From an uncultured Myxococcales bacterium (lineage in GTDB: Bacteria > Myxococcota_A > Polyangia > Polyangiales > Polyangiaceae): a stretch of DNA of 64,000 bases. A program made the position numbers and the translations under genes. The notes under the pieces are model-generated. The model saw nothing but the letters and a program-made list of their open reading frames with translations. It had not been told where the DNA came from and did not search any database. Where the stretch lies: the NCBI GenBank assembly GCA_937872925.1, contig CALMUT010000276.1, positions 33,711 to 97,710 on the forward strand. Reading direction: 5' to 3'. Below are positions 44,503 through 53,358 of this stretch, piece by piece (position 1 is the first letter of the stretch; every line of letters begins with the position of its first letter).

Positions 44503-45729
44503 TCAGCGAGGTACGGGCGTGGTGCTCGAGCCCGTGGCTTCGTCGGCGGAGAACACGAACTTGTCGATCAACACCGTGGAATCGAGGATTTCGTCGCCCA
44601 TATCCCAGATCGCGAAGCGCAGCGTGATCTCGCTGCCGGGCGTGACTGGCGAGACCGTTTCGAGCCAGCCCGTGGCGGCATGACCTTCGAAGCCGGTGCC
44701 TTGCAGTTGCGCGCTGCCCAGACTGCAGGGGAAGTTCTTGCCACCGGCGTTTTGCGGCGAACACACTTCCAAGAAACCGTTGTTCACGCTGACCGGGTTG
44801 CCCTGGATGTCGAAGGAGATATTGCTGTCGACAGCATTTGGGGGCGCCGGGTTCTGCAGTGCGATGAAGAAGTCGTTGTAGATGTCACACACGAACACCG
44901 GGAACTCGAAGGTGTAGAAGTTGAAGAGGAACTTGAAGCTCTTCGCGTTGGTGGGAACGCGGATCTTGAGTTCCAGCCCGACGGGGTTGTACGTGGTCTT
45001 GTCGCTCGAGGTGTTGGTTCCCGGGCACTGGCTGGAATCTTTGGGGAAACCGGCGGGAGCGAAGCCGTTCACACCCGTGTCGTAGCCACCCGGGCTTTGG
45101 AAGCCAGGGTCCGAGGGTTGGCGCGCGGCGCCACTCGAGAGCGCCAAAAGGCGTGTGCCCTCTTGGGGCGCCACATTGGGGCCGAAGGCCGCCAGCATGC
45201 CGTGGCTGATGTCGTTGATGCCCCCGGTGCCGTCGGCTTTCACGTACTTGGCATCGATGACGCCCCAGTTCTTTTCGCCGGGAGTCGTGAAGTTGCACAG
45301 GCCGATGGCCCTGGCCGCTTCTTGCGGATTGGTGACGGCGACATCGGTGATCAGGTTGTCGCAAGTCGCCATGGTGTCGTCGATGGCGTTGTTGCAATCC
45401 TCGTCGACGTTGTTGCCGGGCACGTCGTAGGCGCCCGGGTTGGCGTTGGCGTCGCAGTCGTTGCAGTCGCCGCTTGACATCGTGTAGCCGTCGCCGTCGC
45501 TGTCGTCATTGGGGCCTGACGTGCAATTGGCGGGCAAATTGCCGCTGCCGCCGTTGCCGCCGCCCACGCCGATGATGCCTGCGCCCGAGCCACCGGTGTT
45601 GATGCCCGCGCCGTTGCCTCCGACGTTGGCACCACCGCTGCCCTGAATCCCACTACCGCCGCCCGTAGATGAGCATGCCGCGAGTGCGACTCCACAACCG
45701 ACACAAATCAATCCTATCGCCCGATGCAT
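44503..45729 (-). CDS. Choice-of-anchor L domain lipoprotein
   Basis: 408 residues. The signal ends in LAAC (Cys19), with a Gly/Asn/Ser linker of ~45 residues. A metal-binding motif of the D-x-D-G-D-G type follows (DSDGDGYTMSSGDCND and NNVDEDCNN). The main domain (GINDISHGMLAAFGPN and IDAKYVKADG) is of choice-of-anchor L type, seen in secreted proteins attached to the cell surface. It probably binds calcium and a surface ligand; no catalytic function. ATG at 45729 starts the signal. Confidence 0.8.
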   Translation of the reverse strand: MHRAIGLICVGCGVALAACSSTGGGSGIQGSGGANVGGNGAGINTGGSGAGIIGVGGGNGGSGNLPANCTSGPNDDSDGDGYTMSSGDCNDCDANANPGAYDVPGNNVDEDCNNAIDDTMATCDNLITDVAVTNPQEAARAIGLCNFTTPGEKNWGVIDAKYVKADGTGGINDISHGMLAAFGPNVAPQEGTRLLALSSGAARQPSDPGFQSPGGYDTGVNGFAPAGFPKDSSQCPGTNTSSDKTTYNPVGLELKIRVPTNAKSFKFLFNFYTFEFPVFVCDIYNDFFIALQNPAPPNAVDSNISFDIQGNPVSVNNGFLEVCSPQNAGGKNFPCSLGSAQLQGTGFEGHAATGWLETVSPVTPGSEITLRFAIWDMGDEILDSTVLIDKFVFSADEATGSSTTPVPR

Positions 45730-45806
45730 GGCGTTCCTCCAGGCCGTGGAGTGTGAACGACAAGTCCCCCCACGTCGAGGGAATTGCCGCGCAATTCGCC
45801 GGAATT

Positions 45807-47396
45807 TCAGCGGCGCCGGCGGCGTGCCCAAGCGAAGAAACCTAGCACGCCGAACCACGCCAGGTGCGTCGCCGGCGCAGATGCTGCGGTGCGGCAGCCG
45901 CAACCACTGTCGTCATCGGCATCTTTGGCGGCGCTGCCGCCAGTGCCCGCGGCGCTGCCGCCACTGCCAGTTGCCGCGCCGGTGCCCGTCGCGCCGCCCG
46001 GACCCACGCCTGCGCCGCCTGCAGCTCCCGCTGTAGCGCCGGTGCCCGTTGCGCCTCCCGTGCCGGGCGAGCCTCCCGTTCCTGATGCGCCGCCCGTTCC
46101 CGGGCTGCCGCCGCCTCCCGGCGAGTCCTTGAAGCCAGGTCCCACCGGGGGCTTCGGGTTGCCGCTGGCGTCGAATTTGTACGCACCAACGTCGGCCACA
46201 CCGCCGCGCTGTGTTCCGTTGTAGTCGTCTTTTTCCACGTAGGCTGTATCGCCTGCGCCGATCAGCTTGCTGCCGGCCTTGGGGTAGACGTTGCGCTTGC
46301 CAGTGTAGTTGGCGTCCACAAAGTCGTTTGCGATGTTGCCGCTGCCATCGAAGCCGCCGCTGGTGCCCTGGACGTTGCCCGAGCCGACGTTGCCCTTGAC
46401 GGTGGCCTGCGTCGTCGTCCCGCTGAGCTGAATTGCGTTGCCGTTTTGGCTGTAGATGGCGTTATTCGCGATCACCACCTTGCCTGCGATGTTCTGGGTG
46501 CGAACGGCGGTACCGGGGTTCACGATGGTGTTGTGCACGATGGTCAGGTCTTTGACCTGATTCTGCTGGTGGTTACGGCTGTGAATGGCGTCGCCGCCCG
46601 CGCCGAGGATCAAGTTGTTGCGGATGATCACGTCCGCTTCCGCTTGAATGGCGTTGTCGGCGCAGGCCCATACCGCGTTGCGTTCGATCAAGTTCACGGG
46701 CTTGCCAGCGGTGCCGTAGACGATGATGCAGGGATACTTGGTGTTGTGGATGACGTTGTCGCGGATGATGTTGTTGTAGCTACCTTGCTTCAGTTCGATG
46801 CCGTCGCCCTGACTCACGCTACTGCCGTCCGTGTTGTGGATGTAGTTGCCCTCGATCAGGCTGTCGAACATCGTGCAGCCGCCGTTGTTGCAGCCGAGGT
46901 ACATGCCCTCGCCGGTGCCGCCCGTGTCGTGGATGTGATTGCGGCGAAAGATCAGCCCCTGGTAGCTCTTGTTGGGCACGTTTGCTGAGAGCCCCACGTC
47001 TCCTGTGTTGTGGATGTCGCAGTCTTCGATCGTGATGAAGTCCGAGTCATCGACGCGAATGCCATGGGATCCGCCGGAGATCTCCAGGCCGCTCAGGATG
47101 ATGTATTCGGTCATGTCGACGTTGAGAACGTTCTGATTGGCGGTTTGCACGATATGCGCCGTGCCGCCCGCCTTGGATCGGATCGTGATGGGCATCGCAG
47201 CCGTGCCCTTCGCGCTGATGCCGACCCGTGAGTTGAGGGTGTAGGTGCCGGCCTGCAGCACCAACTCGTCGCCCGCCTTCAGCTTGCCGATCTCTGCCTT
47301 TAGGTCTGCGCTCGGCCCGATTTCGATGGTGGCTGCAAAGGCCGGGGAACTCACCGCCGTCGCTGCAAGTGCACCCAAGAATAGAGATCGCTTCAT
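45807..47396 (-). CDS. Beta-helix surface protein with MYXO-CTERM-type tail (paralogue)
   Basis: 529 residues. Signal peptide (AFAA), then right-handed beta-helix repeats seen as blocks with alternating N and V/I (IEDCDIHNTGD, IIRDNVIHNTKY, IVHNTIVNPG), closing with GVADVGAYKFD. The Gly/Thr/Ala linker precedes DDDSGCGC, a hydrophobic helix and RRRRR. It is the same architecture as 15193-16788 with clear similarity at the N-terminus and tail. ATG at 47396 starts the signal. A polysaccharide-binding or -degrading role is inferred from fold only. Confidence 0.86.
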   Translation of the reverse strand: MKRSLFLGALAATAVSSPAFAATIEIGPSADLKAEIGKLKAGDELVLQAGTYTLNSRVGISAKGTAAMPITIRSKAGGTAHIVQTANQNVLNVDMTEYIILSGLEISGGSHGIRVDDSDFITIEDCDIHNTGDVGLSANVPNKSYQGLIFRRNHIHDTGGTGEGMYLGCNNGGCTMFDSLIEGNYIHNTDGSSVSQGDGIELKQGSYNNIIRDNVIHNTKYPCIIVYGTAGKPVNLIERNAVWACADNAIQAEADVIIRNNLILGAGGDAIHSRNHQQNQVKDLTIVHNTIVNPGTAVRTQNIAGKVVIANNAIYSQNGNAIQLSGTTTQATVKGNVGSGNVQGTSGGFDGSGNIANDFVDANYTGKRNVYPKAGSKLIGAGDTAYVEKDDYNGTQRGGVADVGAYKFDASGNPKPPVGPGFKDSPGGGGSPGTGGASGTGGSPGTGGATGTGATAGAAGGAGVGPGGATGTGAATGSGGSAAGTGGSAAKDADDDSGCGCRTAASAPATHLAWFGVLGFFAWARRRRR

Positions 47397-47487
47397 GATA
47401 TGGTCCTCCAGGCGAACCCATAGAGTAGCAGTGCAGCCCACGTTTGGGATCCGACTGCGCACGGCATTCGGCCGGAGACGCCGAACG

Positions 47488-47868
47488 CTAGTTCATGTCG
47501 ATGGCGTGCTTCTTCAAGTCCGCGAGATCTATGACTTCTAGCGCGCGCTGATGGGTCGCGGTCAGCACCACCAAAGGCGCCTGACCCGCTTCGAAAGCTT
47601 CCTGCCAACGCGCGGCGCACAAGCACCAGCGATCCCCCGCTTTGAGACCAGGAAAGCCGTACTGCGGAGCCGGCGTGCTGAGGTCGTTGCCGCGGGACTT
47701 CGAAAAACGCAAGAAGTCGGCGGTCATCACCACGCATACGGTGTGGGAGCCGACATCTTCGTCGCTGGTATTGCAGCAGCCATCTCGGAAAAATCCGGTC
47801 ATGGGCTCGTCGCTGCATTCCGCCAGCTCCGTGCCCAAGACGTTACGGGACTCAGCTTGGTCGCTCAC
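47488..47868 (-). CDS. DUF2237 family protein
   Basis: 126 residues. NVLGTELAECSDEPMTGFFRDG in part, with CCNTSDEDVGSHTVC, GNDLSTPAPQ and FPGLKAGDRWCLC, are the conserved blocks of DUF2237. The family is widely conserved but has no assigned activity; several conserved cysteines suggest metal or redox chemistry. ATG at 47868 is clear. It stands alone between the surface protein genes. Confidence 0.9.
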   Translation of the reverse strand: MSDQAESRNVLGTELAECSDEPMTGFFRDGCCNTSDEDVGSHTVCVVMTADFLRFSKSRGNDLSTPAPQYGFPGLKAGDRWCLCAARWQEAFEAGQAPLVVLTATHQRALEVIDLADLKKHAIDMN

Positions 47869-47964
47869 AACGCGCAGGCTACCACGCTCGCCATGCTGGC
47901 AGTACTCGTGGGTTGTCGCCCCGGCGTGGCGGTCAAAATCCGCGGATCTGGTGGAGCCGACCTT

Positions 47965-48957
47965 CTAGGGCGCGCAGCAACGGAAGCCGTAGATGTCGTT
48001 GGAGGCGCTGCGGTCATTGGCGTTGCCGTTGGCACAGAGCAGGTCCGCGCTACCGTTGAACCAGAAAGAGCCGCCGCGCAGGCGGCATTGATCTTTGGCT
48101 CCGGCGCTTGCCTGGCAGCTGTCTTCCCACTCCCAGACGTTGCCGCTCATATCGAATAGGCCGGGCACTCCCCCTTCACACTTGCTAAGGGATTTGACCG
48201 CTACGGCGTCTCCGGCGCCGTTGTCCACACCATTACAGGCTGCGCCGTCGTAGACGTCGCCGTAGGGGTACTTCTTCGTGCCCTGCCCGGAGCAGGCATA
48301 CAGCCACTGGCTCTTGTTCACGTCGGCGTAGTCGCCGTAGGGAAGGGAGCCACCACCGACCGCGCCGCACAAGCGCTTGCCTGCCCATGCGCAGAACGCG
48401 TAGGCATCGCACCAATCCACGTAGACCACCGGGTGGGCGTCCTTGCCGGTGGCGGGCCAGCCCTGGGATGGAGTGAACGTGGTGTTCCATGCGCAGACGC
48501 TTGGGGTTTGGGAGACCGACTGCGGCGGGACCTTTGCCGCGACGAAGAGCGCGTACTGGGCGTTGGTTACCTCGGTGCTGTCGACGCACTGCGCGCCGAC
48601 GAGCACCATGCTCGGGCCCTTGCCGCTGGGGCACGAGGTGGCGCCGCCGGTTCCTCCGCTTGGGCTGCCACCGGTCGCGCCGCTGCCGCTGCTGCCGCCG
48701 CTTGCTCCCACGCCCGCGGAGCCGCCAACTGCGCCGGCGCTGCCGCCGGTCGCGCCACCACTGCCGCCGGTCGCGCCACCACTGCCGCCAGCGGCCGTGG
48801 CGCCGGAGCCTGCACCGCTACCACTCGCTCCGCCGAGTCCACCGTCACTGCTGCTTGCGGCGTTGCCGCCCGAGCCCGCGTTGTCCTCGGTCGTCGCGCA
48901 GGCTGAGGTTGCGCATGACATCGCGATTAGGAGGGCGCACTTTGCTGCGTGGTTCAC
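47965..48957 (-). CDS. FGE-fold lipoprotein lacking the catalytic cysteine
   Basis: 330 residues. The signal ends in TSAC, and a ~90-residue Gly/Ser/Ala linker follows. The C-terminal domain is the formylglycine-generating-enzyme (SUMF1) fold: EVTNAQYALF, PVVYVDWCDAYAFCAWAGKRL (in part), GLFDMSGNVWEWEDS, RLRGGSFWF and FRCCAP. In active FGEs a cysteine follows the GGSF strand at a fixed distance; here it reads GGSFWFNG, so oxidation activity is probably lost. Such proteins may bind ligands. Start GTG at 48957, placing the signal first; the frame continues to 48993. Confidence 0.8.
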   Translation of the reverse strand: MNHAAKCALLIAMSCATSACATTEDNAGSGGNAASSSDGGLGGASGSGAGSGATAAGGSGGATGGSGGATGGSAGAVGGSAGVGASGGSSGSGATGGSPSGGTGGATSCPSGKGPSMVLVGAQCVDSTEVTNAQYALFVAAKVPPQSVSQTPSVCAWNTTFTPSQGWPATGKDAHPVVYVDWCDAYAFCAWAGKRLCGAVGGGSLPYGDYADVNKSQWLYACSGQGTKKYPYGDVYDGAACNGVDNGAGDAVAVKSLSKCEGGVPGLFDMSGNVWEWEDSCQASAGAKDQCRLRGGSFWFNGSADLLCANGNANDRSASNDIYGFRCCAP

Positions 48958-49114
48958 TGCTCCAAGGTTTTCACAGCCGCGCCGCGGGTGCAATTTGGAC
49001 GCGGGGCCCTTCGAGACCGGCGCGTCGCCGACGGCCTCGCGCCGCGGCGGGGTTTGCGTGTTTTGAAAAGTGCCCTCGGCTGAGATTTATCGCGTATCTT
49101 CCCGGCTTCAAAAA

Positions 49115-50110
49115 ATGGCGGCACACAACTCGCGCAAGGTCATTCTGCTCGCATTGGGCGCGAACTTCGGCATCGCCGTTGCCAAGTTCGTCGCCTTTGC
49201 GTTCACCGCATCGTCAGCCATGTTGGCGGAAGCGATCCACTCTTTGGCGGACACCGGCAACCAGATCCTGCTCCTGCTCGGCATGCAGCGCGCGGCCAAG
49301 CCACCGGACGACCGACACGAGTTCGGCTACAAGATGGAGAGCTACTTCTGGAGCTTCGTGGTCGCGATCATGCTGTTTAGCATGGGCGGCTTATTCGCCA
49401 TCTATGAGGCATATCACAAGCTCGGCGAAATCCGGGCGGCTCAGGCCGCAGGCCAGAGCACGACGATGGAGAATCCGTCGATCGCTATCGTCGTGCTCGT
49501 CGTGAGCATCGCGCTAGAGGGTTACTCTTGGTGGGCGGCGACCAAAGAGGTGAACCGACTGCGCGGCAGCCAGGGTTTATTCAGTTTCATCGAAGCATCC
49601 AAGTCGACGGAAATCATCGTCATCTGGATGGAAGACACCGGCGCGCTGGTGGGCCTCGTGCTCGCACTTGCCGGCATTGGTTTGGTGCTGCTCACGGGAA
49701 ATCCCTTCTGGGACGTGTACTCCACCTTCGCCATCGGCGCTCTGCTCGTGGTGATCGCGTTCTTCGTCGCGCGGGAGACCAAGAGTCTGTTGATTGGCGA
49801 AACGGCGACGGAAGAGTCCCTTGCGAAGATCCGGGAACTAGCAGAAGCCACCGAGGGGGTGCAGCGCCTGATGCATATGCGCAGCATGCAGCTCGGCGAA
49901 GACGAGTTCCTGGTTGCTCTGAAGATCCAATGGCAGGCTGACCTCACGGTTGAAGTCACCGCGCACCGCACGAATGGGCTCGAAGCGCGCATTCGCGAGG
50001 CGATTCCCCGGGCACGTTATATCTTCGTGGAGGCGGATATCTACGATCCCAACAAGGCGTCCGGCGCGAGCGATGCGCCCCCGCCGCCGGACGTTGTCCC
50101 AGACAGCTAG
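49115..50110 (+). CDS. Cation diffusion facilitator family transporter
   Basis: 331 residues. Several membrane helices in the N-terminal ~210 residues (MLAEAIHSLADTGNQ, with the metal-binding HSLAD motif) and a cytoplasmic C-terminal domain of the CDF type. It exports a divalent metal such as zinc, iron or cadmium; the metal cannot be chosen. ATG at 49115 is preferred over GTG at 49070 because helix 1 begins soon after. It is divergent from the FGE-fold lipoprotein (start 48957) and convergent with the HEAT gene. Confidence 0.88.
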   Translation: MAAHNSRKVILLALGANFGIAVAKFVAFAFTASSAMLAEAIHSLADTGNQILLLLGMQRAAKPPDDRHEFGYKMESYFWSFVVAIMLFSMGGLFAIYEAYHKLGEIRAAQAAGQSTTMENPSIAIVVLVVSIALEGYSWWAATKEVNRLRGSQGLFSFIEASKSTEIIVIWMEDTGALVGLVLALAGIGLVLLTGNPFWDVYSTFAIGALLVVIAFFVARETKSLLIGETATEESLAKIRELAEATEGVQRLMHMRSMQLGEDEFLVALKIQWQADLTVEVTAHRTNGLEARIREAIPRARYIFVEADIYDPNKASGASDAPPPPDVVPDS

Positions 50111-50119
50111 CTGGGCGCG

Positions 50120-51052
50120 CTAGCGTACCGGGCTATTGGCGAGCTGCTGTAGCAAATCGTCGATCTGCTTTTGGGTGCGTGGGTCCGCGTGCGCTCGGGC
50201 CACACGGAGCAACTTCGGCGTATGCGGGTGGTCGACGACGATGAGCGCGCGGCCGGCCTTGTCGCGCACGTAGCCCCCACGTTTGACAAAGACGTTCACC
50301 AACGCGGTCGCGGCTACACCACGGACTTCGTTCTCTTCTTTGACTTTGGCGACGGCGGGTGTCTTCCAAGCCCAGGAGTTGGCCACGTCCGAAAGCGAGT
50401 CAACGACTACGCGGAGCTTGGCTTCGTCGCTTGTCGTCGACTGCCGCGCGAGTTCTTTTGCTACGACGGCGCGGCGACATTCGCCCAGTCCCGCCAGAAC
50501 GGCGAGTTGGGTATGGCCGGGCTGTTTCGCCAAGTTGACCAGTTGTTTGGCGCTGTCGTCGTCTCCCAACTTGCCGAGGGCTTCTACTGCGGCGCGCAAG
50601 ACCTCGAACTTCTTCTCGCGCTTCATCACAGCCAGCAGCACCGGCTTGCTGCGCGCGTCCCGCAGCTCACCAACGGCCTCAAGCAAGCCAACGCGCAACG
50701 TCGTCCAGGCCGAAGCGTTCAAGTCGCCCCGCTTTGGCGCTTGCACGGCGAGCATTTCCAGCATCGGAAACAGCCCATCGGCGCCAATCGCCTTGAGGGG
50801 TAGCGTGATGGTCGCCGCGCGTCCGCGCTTCTGTTGGTCCATTTCCCGGGCCAACTGCGGCGCCTTGGCCACGCGCTCGAAGGCCACAGGGTGCGCGGCG
50901 CGCGCCTTCTTGATGGCGCTCTGCAAAGACGTGCGGTCTTTGGCGGGCAAGTCCGTGGACGTGAGCACCAGGCCACGCGCCTGCGCGGCGGCGGCGCTGG
51001 ACAGCAGAAATCCGGCCAGAGATAGGCTCAATAGCGTACGTGAGGTTTTCAT
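50120..51052 (-). CDS. Secreted HEAT-repeat protein
   Basis: 310 residues. Signal peptide (TLLSLSLAGFLLSSAAAAQA) and then alternating helical repeats (GLLEAVGELRDARSKPVLLAVM, split here, and VLRAAVEALGKLGDD), as in HEAT/PBS-lyase repeats. Such proteins act as binding scaffolds. ATG at 51052 overlaps the stop of the deiminase gene (ATGA at 51052-51049), so the two are translationally coupled. It may be a chaperone or specificity partner of the deiminase, by inference from the coupling only. Confidence 0.8.
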   Translation of the reverse strand: MKTSRTLLSLSLAGFLLSSAAAAQARGLVLTSTDLPAKDRTSLQSAIKKARAAHPVAFERVAKAPQLAREMDQQKRGRAATITLPLKAIGADGLFPMLEMLAVQAPKRGDLNASAWTTLRVGLLEAVGELRDARSKPVLLAVMKREKKFEVLRAAVEALGKLGDDDSAKQLVNLAKQPGHTQLAVLAGLGECRRAVVAKELARQSTTSDEAKLRVVVDSLSDVANSWAWKTPAVAKVKEENEVRGVAATALVNVFVKRGGYVRDKAGRALIVVDHPHTPKLLRVARAHADPRTQKQIDDLLQQLANSPVR

Positions 51053-53358
51053 TTTCCGCTCTCCCACCATTTGGTCGTGACCGCTCGATCGTGATTGCTA
51101 CCGCAGTGCACTTCGCCGAGCAGTCGGTGGTACAAATCCCAGTCTTCCACCCATTTCACGCTGATGCCCAAGGGAGCCAAAGCGTTCTGCATTTGTGCTT
51201 TGAAGATGTCGACGCCGCCAATCACCGGTCCGTGGGGGTTGGGCGCGGCGAACACTTTGTCGCCGGTGTACACACCGTTGACGGTGCCAGGTTGGTACGC
51301 CACGGAGTAGCCGCCGGACTTCCAATGTAGGAACGGGATGGAGATGATTTCGGAGTTGGTCAGTCCGGTGGCCGCCTTGATCACGGCGACCTGCGCGTTA
51401 ACCTCTGCCACGGCCGCCGCGCTCTCCGACATGACGTTGGAGTCTGCCAACACCTGATTGATGCTGACGGCCGCCGAGCTGCCCGAAGACCAGAACTTCC
51501 CGCTGAACATCTGGGTATTGCCGTGGCCTTGGCTCTGCGCTTGCTGCAGCATCGTCTTGGCCAGCGCCGCGTCATTGACGAGCATGACCCAACCGCGGGG
51601 CGTGTTGGCTTTGACGAAACTGATGGTCTCGTCCACATGACCTACGGTCAGCCAGGAAGTGTCGATGTTGATCGGCGTCTGCGCTCCTTGGGCGCTGAGC
51701 ATCGCGTCGAAGGACTGGTCCGGATAGAAGCTTGGGGTGCTGCCCCGCAAGATCCGACCCAGGGGGTAACCGCTGAAGGGCGGAATGGTCTCGGTGTTGC
51801 CGAAAGAGTTCAGGGTGTCCGCTGAATTGGGATGGTTCGGGTCATATTGGGTGACCCCCGCGCGATCTTTGCCACGGAAGGTGGTGTACACGACGCGCCC
51901 CGCGGTGCGCAGCTGCCCTGTGAAGTTTGCGGAGCGGAAGTAGACGCGCACCACGTGCTGCGCGCCGCCGGGCTTCGGCATGGCCATGTAGCCTGTCTCG
52001 AAGAAGTCTTGGGTCCACTGGTCGTTTTCGTTGACCGTCGTGAACTTGCTACCGCCGGCCGTGCACGCTGCCTGTAGATCCGCTCGGAAGGCCGCGGACG
52101 AGTTGCTGTTGAAATGCGTGGCGTAGATTTCCGTGGCCGTCTGCCCATGGTGGTTGAGCAGCACGGGCGACATGCGCATGCGCACGACATCGCCGCCCGA
52201 ACCACCGGCCACAAGGTTGACGGAGACGTCTAGGTTCCCGTTCCAAGAAGCATCGCGCAAGATATCTCTGCCTTCGATGCGCAGTTCTAGGCCGCTCTTT
52301 AGCTCGCTGGCAGAAAGCGTCGCGCCTGAGGAGACAACGACGTAGTTGGAGCCGACACGCTTGAACATGCGGGTGCGCGCTGCGGCTGTGGGCGGCGTCA
52401 CGGTGATCGTCGCGGCGGCATTGGAAGGCGCTGCGGGCCAAGGCAACAGGCGTATCTCCGCCAAGTCCTGCAGATCGTCCAGGCCGTCTACGTTGCTGTT
52501 GGCGCCGTCGTGACAAGCGGCCAGGGCAGCGTCGCTGCCGCTCTTGGGACACTTGTTTTCGTCGTCGTCGATGTTGGCGAGAAACACCGCGCCCACGCTG
52601 GTATTCCAGGTGGTTTCGTTGGCTTCGTCGGACTGCCCCACGCTGTCGACGCTGCCGTCGCGATTGGAATCCACGCGAAGATCGATGCCCGTGGAGGTCC
52701 CACCGCCGGTGCCGCCGGTGCCGCCCAATCCGCCGATGCCGCCGCCGCCCGAGCCGCCAGTGCCGCCAGTGCCGCCGGTGCCGCCCGTGCCGCCGGTGCC
52801 GCCGCCGCATATGCTCGTATAGTCGGTGCAGCAGTCGCCGTAGCCCGTGCACTCACCGTCGCAGTAGCAGGACGGATTACTGCCCGGCACGGGTTGCGTG
52901 CTGTTGCACCAGCCGAGGCAGCTGTTCGGATTGCCCCCGCCACCGGTGCCACCGGTGCCCCCGCCGCCCGCGCCGCTCGCACCGCCGGTGCCACCACCGC
53001 ATTTGGCTTCGTAGTCGGGGCAGCAATTGCCCGCCTGCACACACTGTGCATTGCAGTAACAGAAGAAGCCGGGCGCGGGATTGGGTAGCTCGCACACGCC
53101 CTCGCATGATGGACTGCCGCCCGTGCCGGCGGTGTTGCCCGTGCCACCGGTGCCGGCGGCGTTGCCACTGCCCGAGGCGCCGCCCAGTCCGGCTGCGTTG
53201 CCGGCCCCAGCGTTGCCGCCAAAGGCGCCGAAGGCTCCGAAGTTGCCCCCGCCCGCGTTGCCGCCTTGCGCGCCGACGCCGCCGCCAGACGAACCTGAAC
53301 TGCAACCGACGACGAAAATCGCCAGTGCCACCCCACCCCTGGGATCCCAACGCGACAT
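51049..53358 (-). CDS. Peptidylarginine-deiminase-type lipoprotein with somatomedin-B-like domains
   Basis: 769 residues. Lipoprotein signal ending VVGC (Cys19), Gly-rich linker, two eight-cysteine somatomedin-B-like modules at 85-120 and 147-184, a second Gly linker, then the deiminase part (~225-769). The catalytic blocks of vertebrate-type peptidylarginine deiminases are visible: TQDFFETGY (D451), VGHVDE (H574, D576) and GEVHCGSN (C752). Spacing between them (123 and 178 residues) nearly equals that of human PAD4 (121 and 174). The enzyme converts arginine to citrulline in proteins, usually with calcium. ATG at 53358 has GGAGG nearby. It is translationally coupled to the HEAT-repeat gene. 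Substrate unknown. Confidence 0.88.
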   Translation of the reverse strand: MSRWDPRGGVALAIFVVGCSSGSSGGGVGAQGGNAGGGNFGAFGAFGGNAGAGNAAGLGGASGSGNAAGTGGTGNTAGTGGSPSCEGVCELPNPAPGFFCYCNAQCVQAGNCCPDYEAKCGGGTGGASGAGGGGTGGTGGGGNPNSCLGWCNSTQPVPGSNPSCYCDGECTGYGDCCTDYTSICGGGTGGTGGTGGTGGTGGSGGGGIGGLGGTGGTGGGTSTGIDLRVDSNRDGSVDSVGQSDEANETTWNTSVGAVFLANIDDDENKCPKSGSDAALAACHDGANSNVDGLDDLQDLAEIRLLPWPAAPSNAAATITVTPPTAAARTRMFKRVGSNYVVVSSGATLSASELKSGLELRIEGRDILRDASWNGNLDVSVNLVAGGSGGDVVRMRMSPVLLNHHGQTATEIYATHFNSNSSAAFRADLQAACTAGGSKFTTVNENDQWTQDFFETGYMAMPKPGGAQHVVRVYFRSANFTGQLRTAGRVVYTTFRGKDRAGVTQYDPNHPNSADTLNSFGNTETIPPFSGYPLGRILRGSTPSFYPDQSFDAMLSAQGAQTPINIDTSWLTVGHVDETISFVKANTPRGWVMLVNDAALAKTMLQQAQSQGHGNTQMFSGKFWSSGSSAAVSINQVLADSNVMSESAAAVAEVNAQVAVIKAATGLTNSEIISIPFLHWKSGGYSVAYQPGTVNGVYTGDKVFAAPNPHGPVIGGVDIFKAQMQNALAPLGISVKWVEDWDLYHRLLGEVHCGSNHDRAVTTKWWESGK

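Noticed and set aside
43894..45477. Long plus-strand open frame of 527 codons
   Set aside because: It lies opposite to the universal stress protein and choice-of-anchor L genes, both with clear families; high GC makes such antisense frames common and its translation is low-complexity without domain.
52690..52810. Short GCC/GCCGGTG repeats that look like a microsatellite or PE-PGRS-like gene
   Set aside because: They are codons of the Gly/Thr linker in the deiminase lipoprotein; similar linkers occur in at least five other surface proteins of the window.
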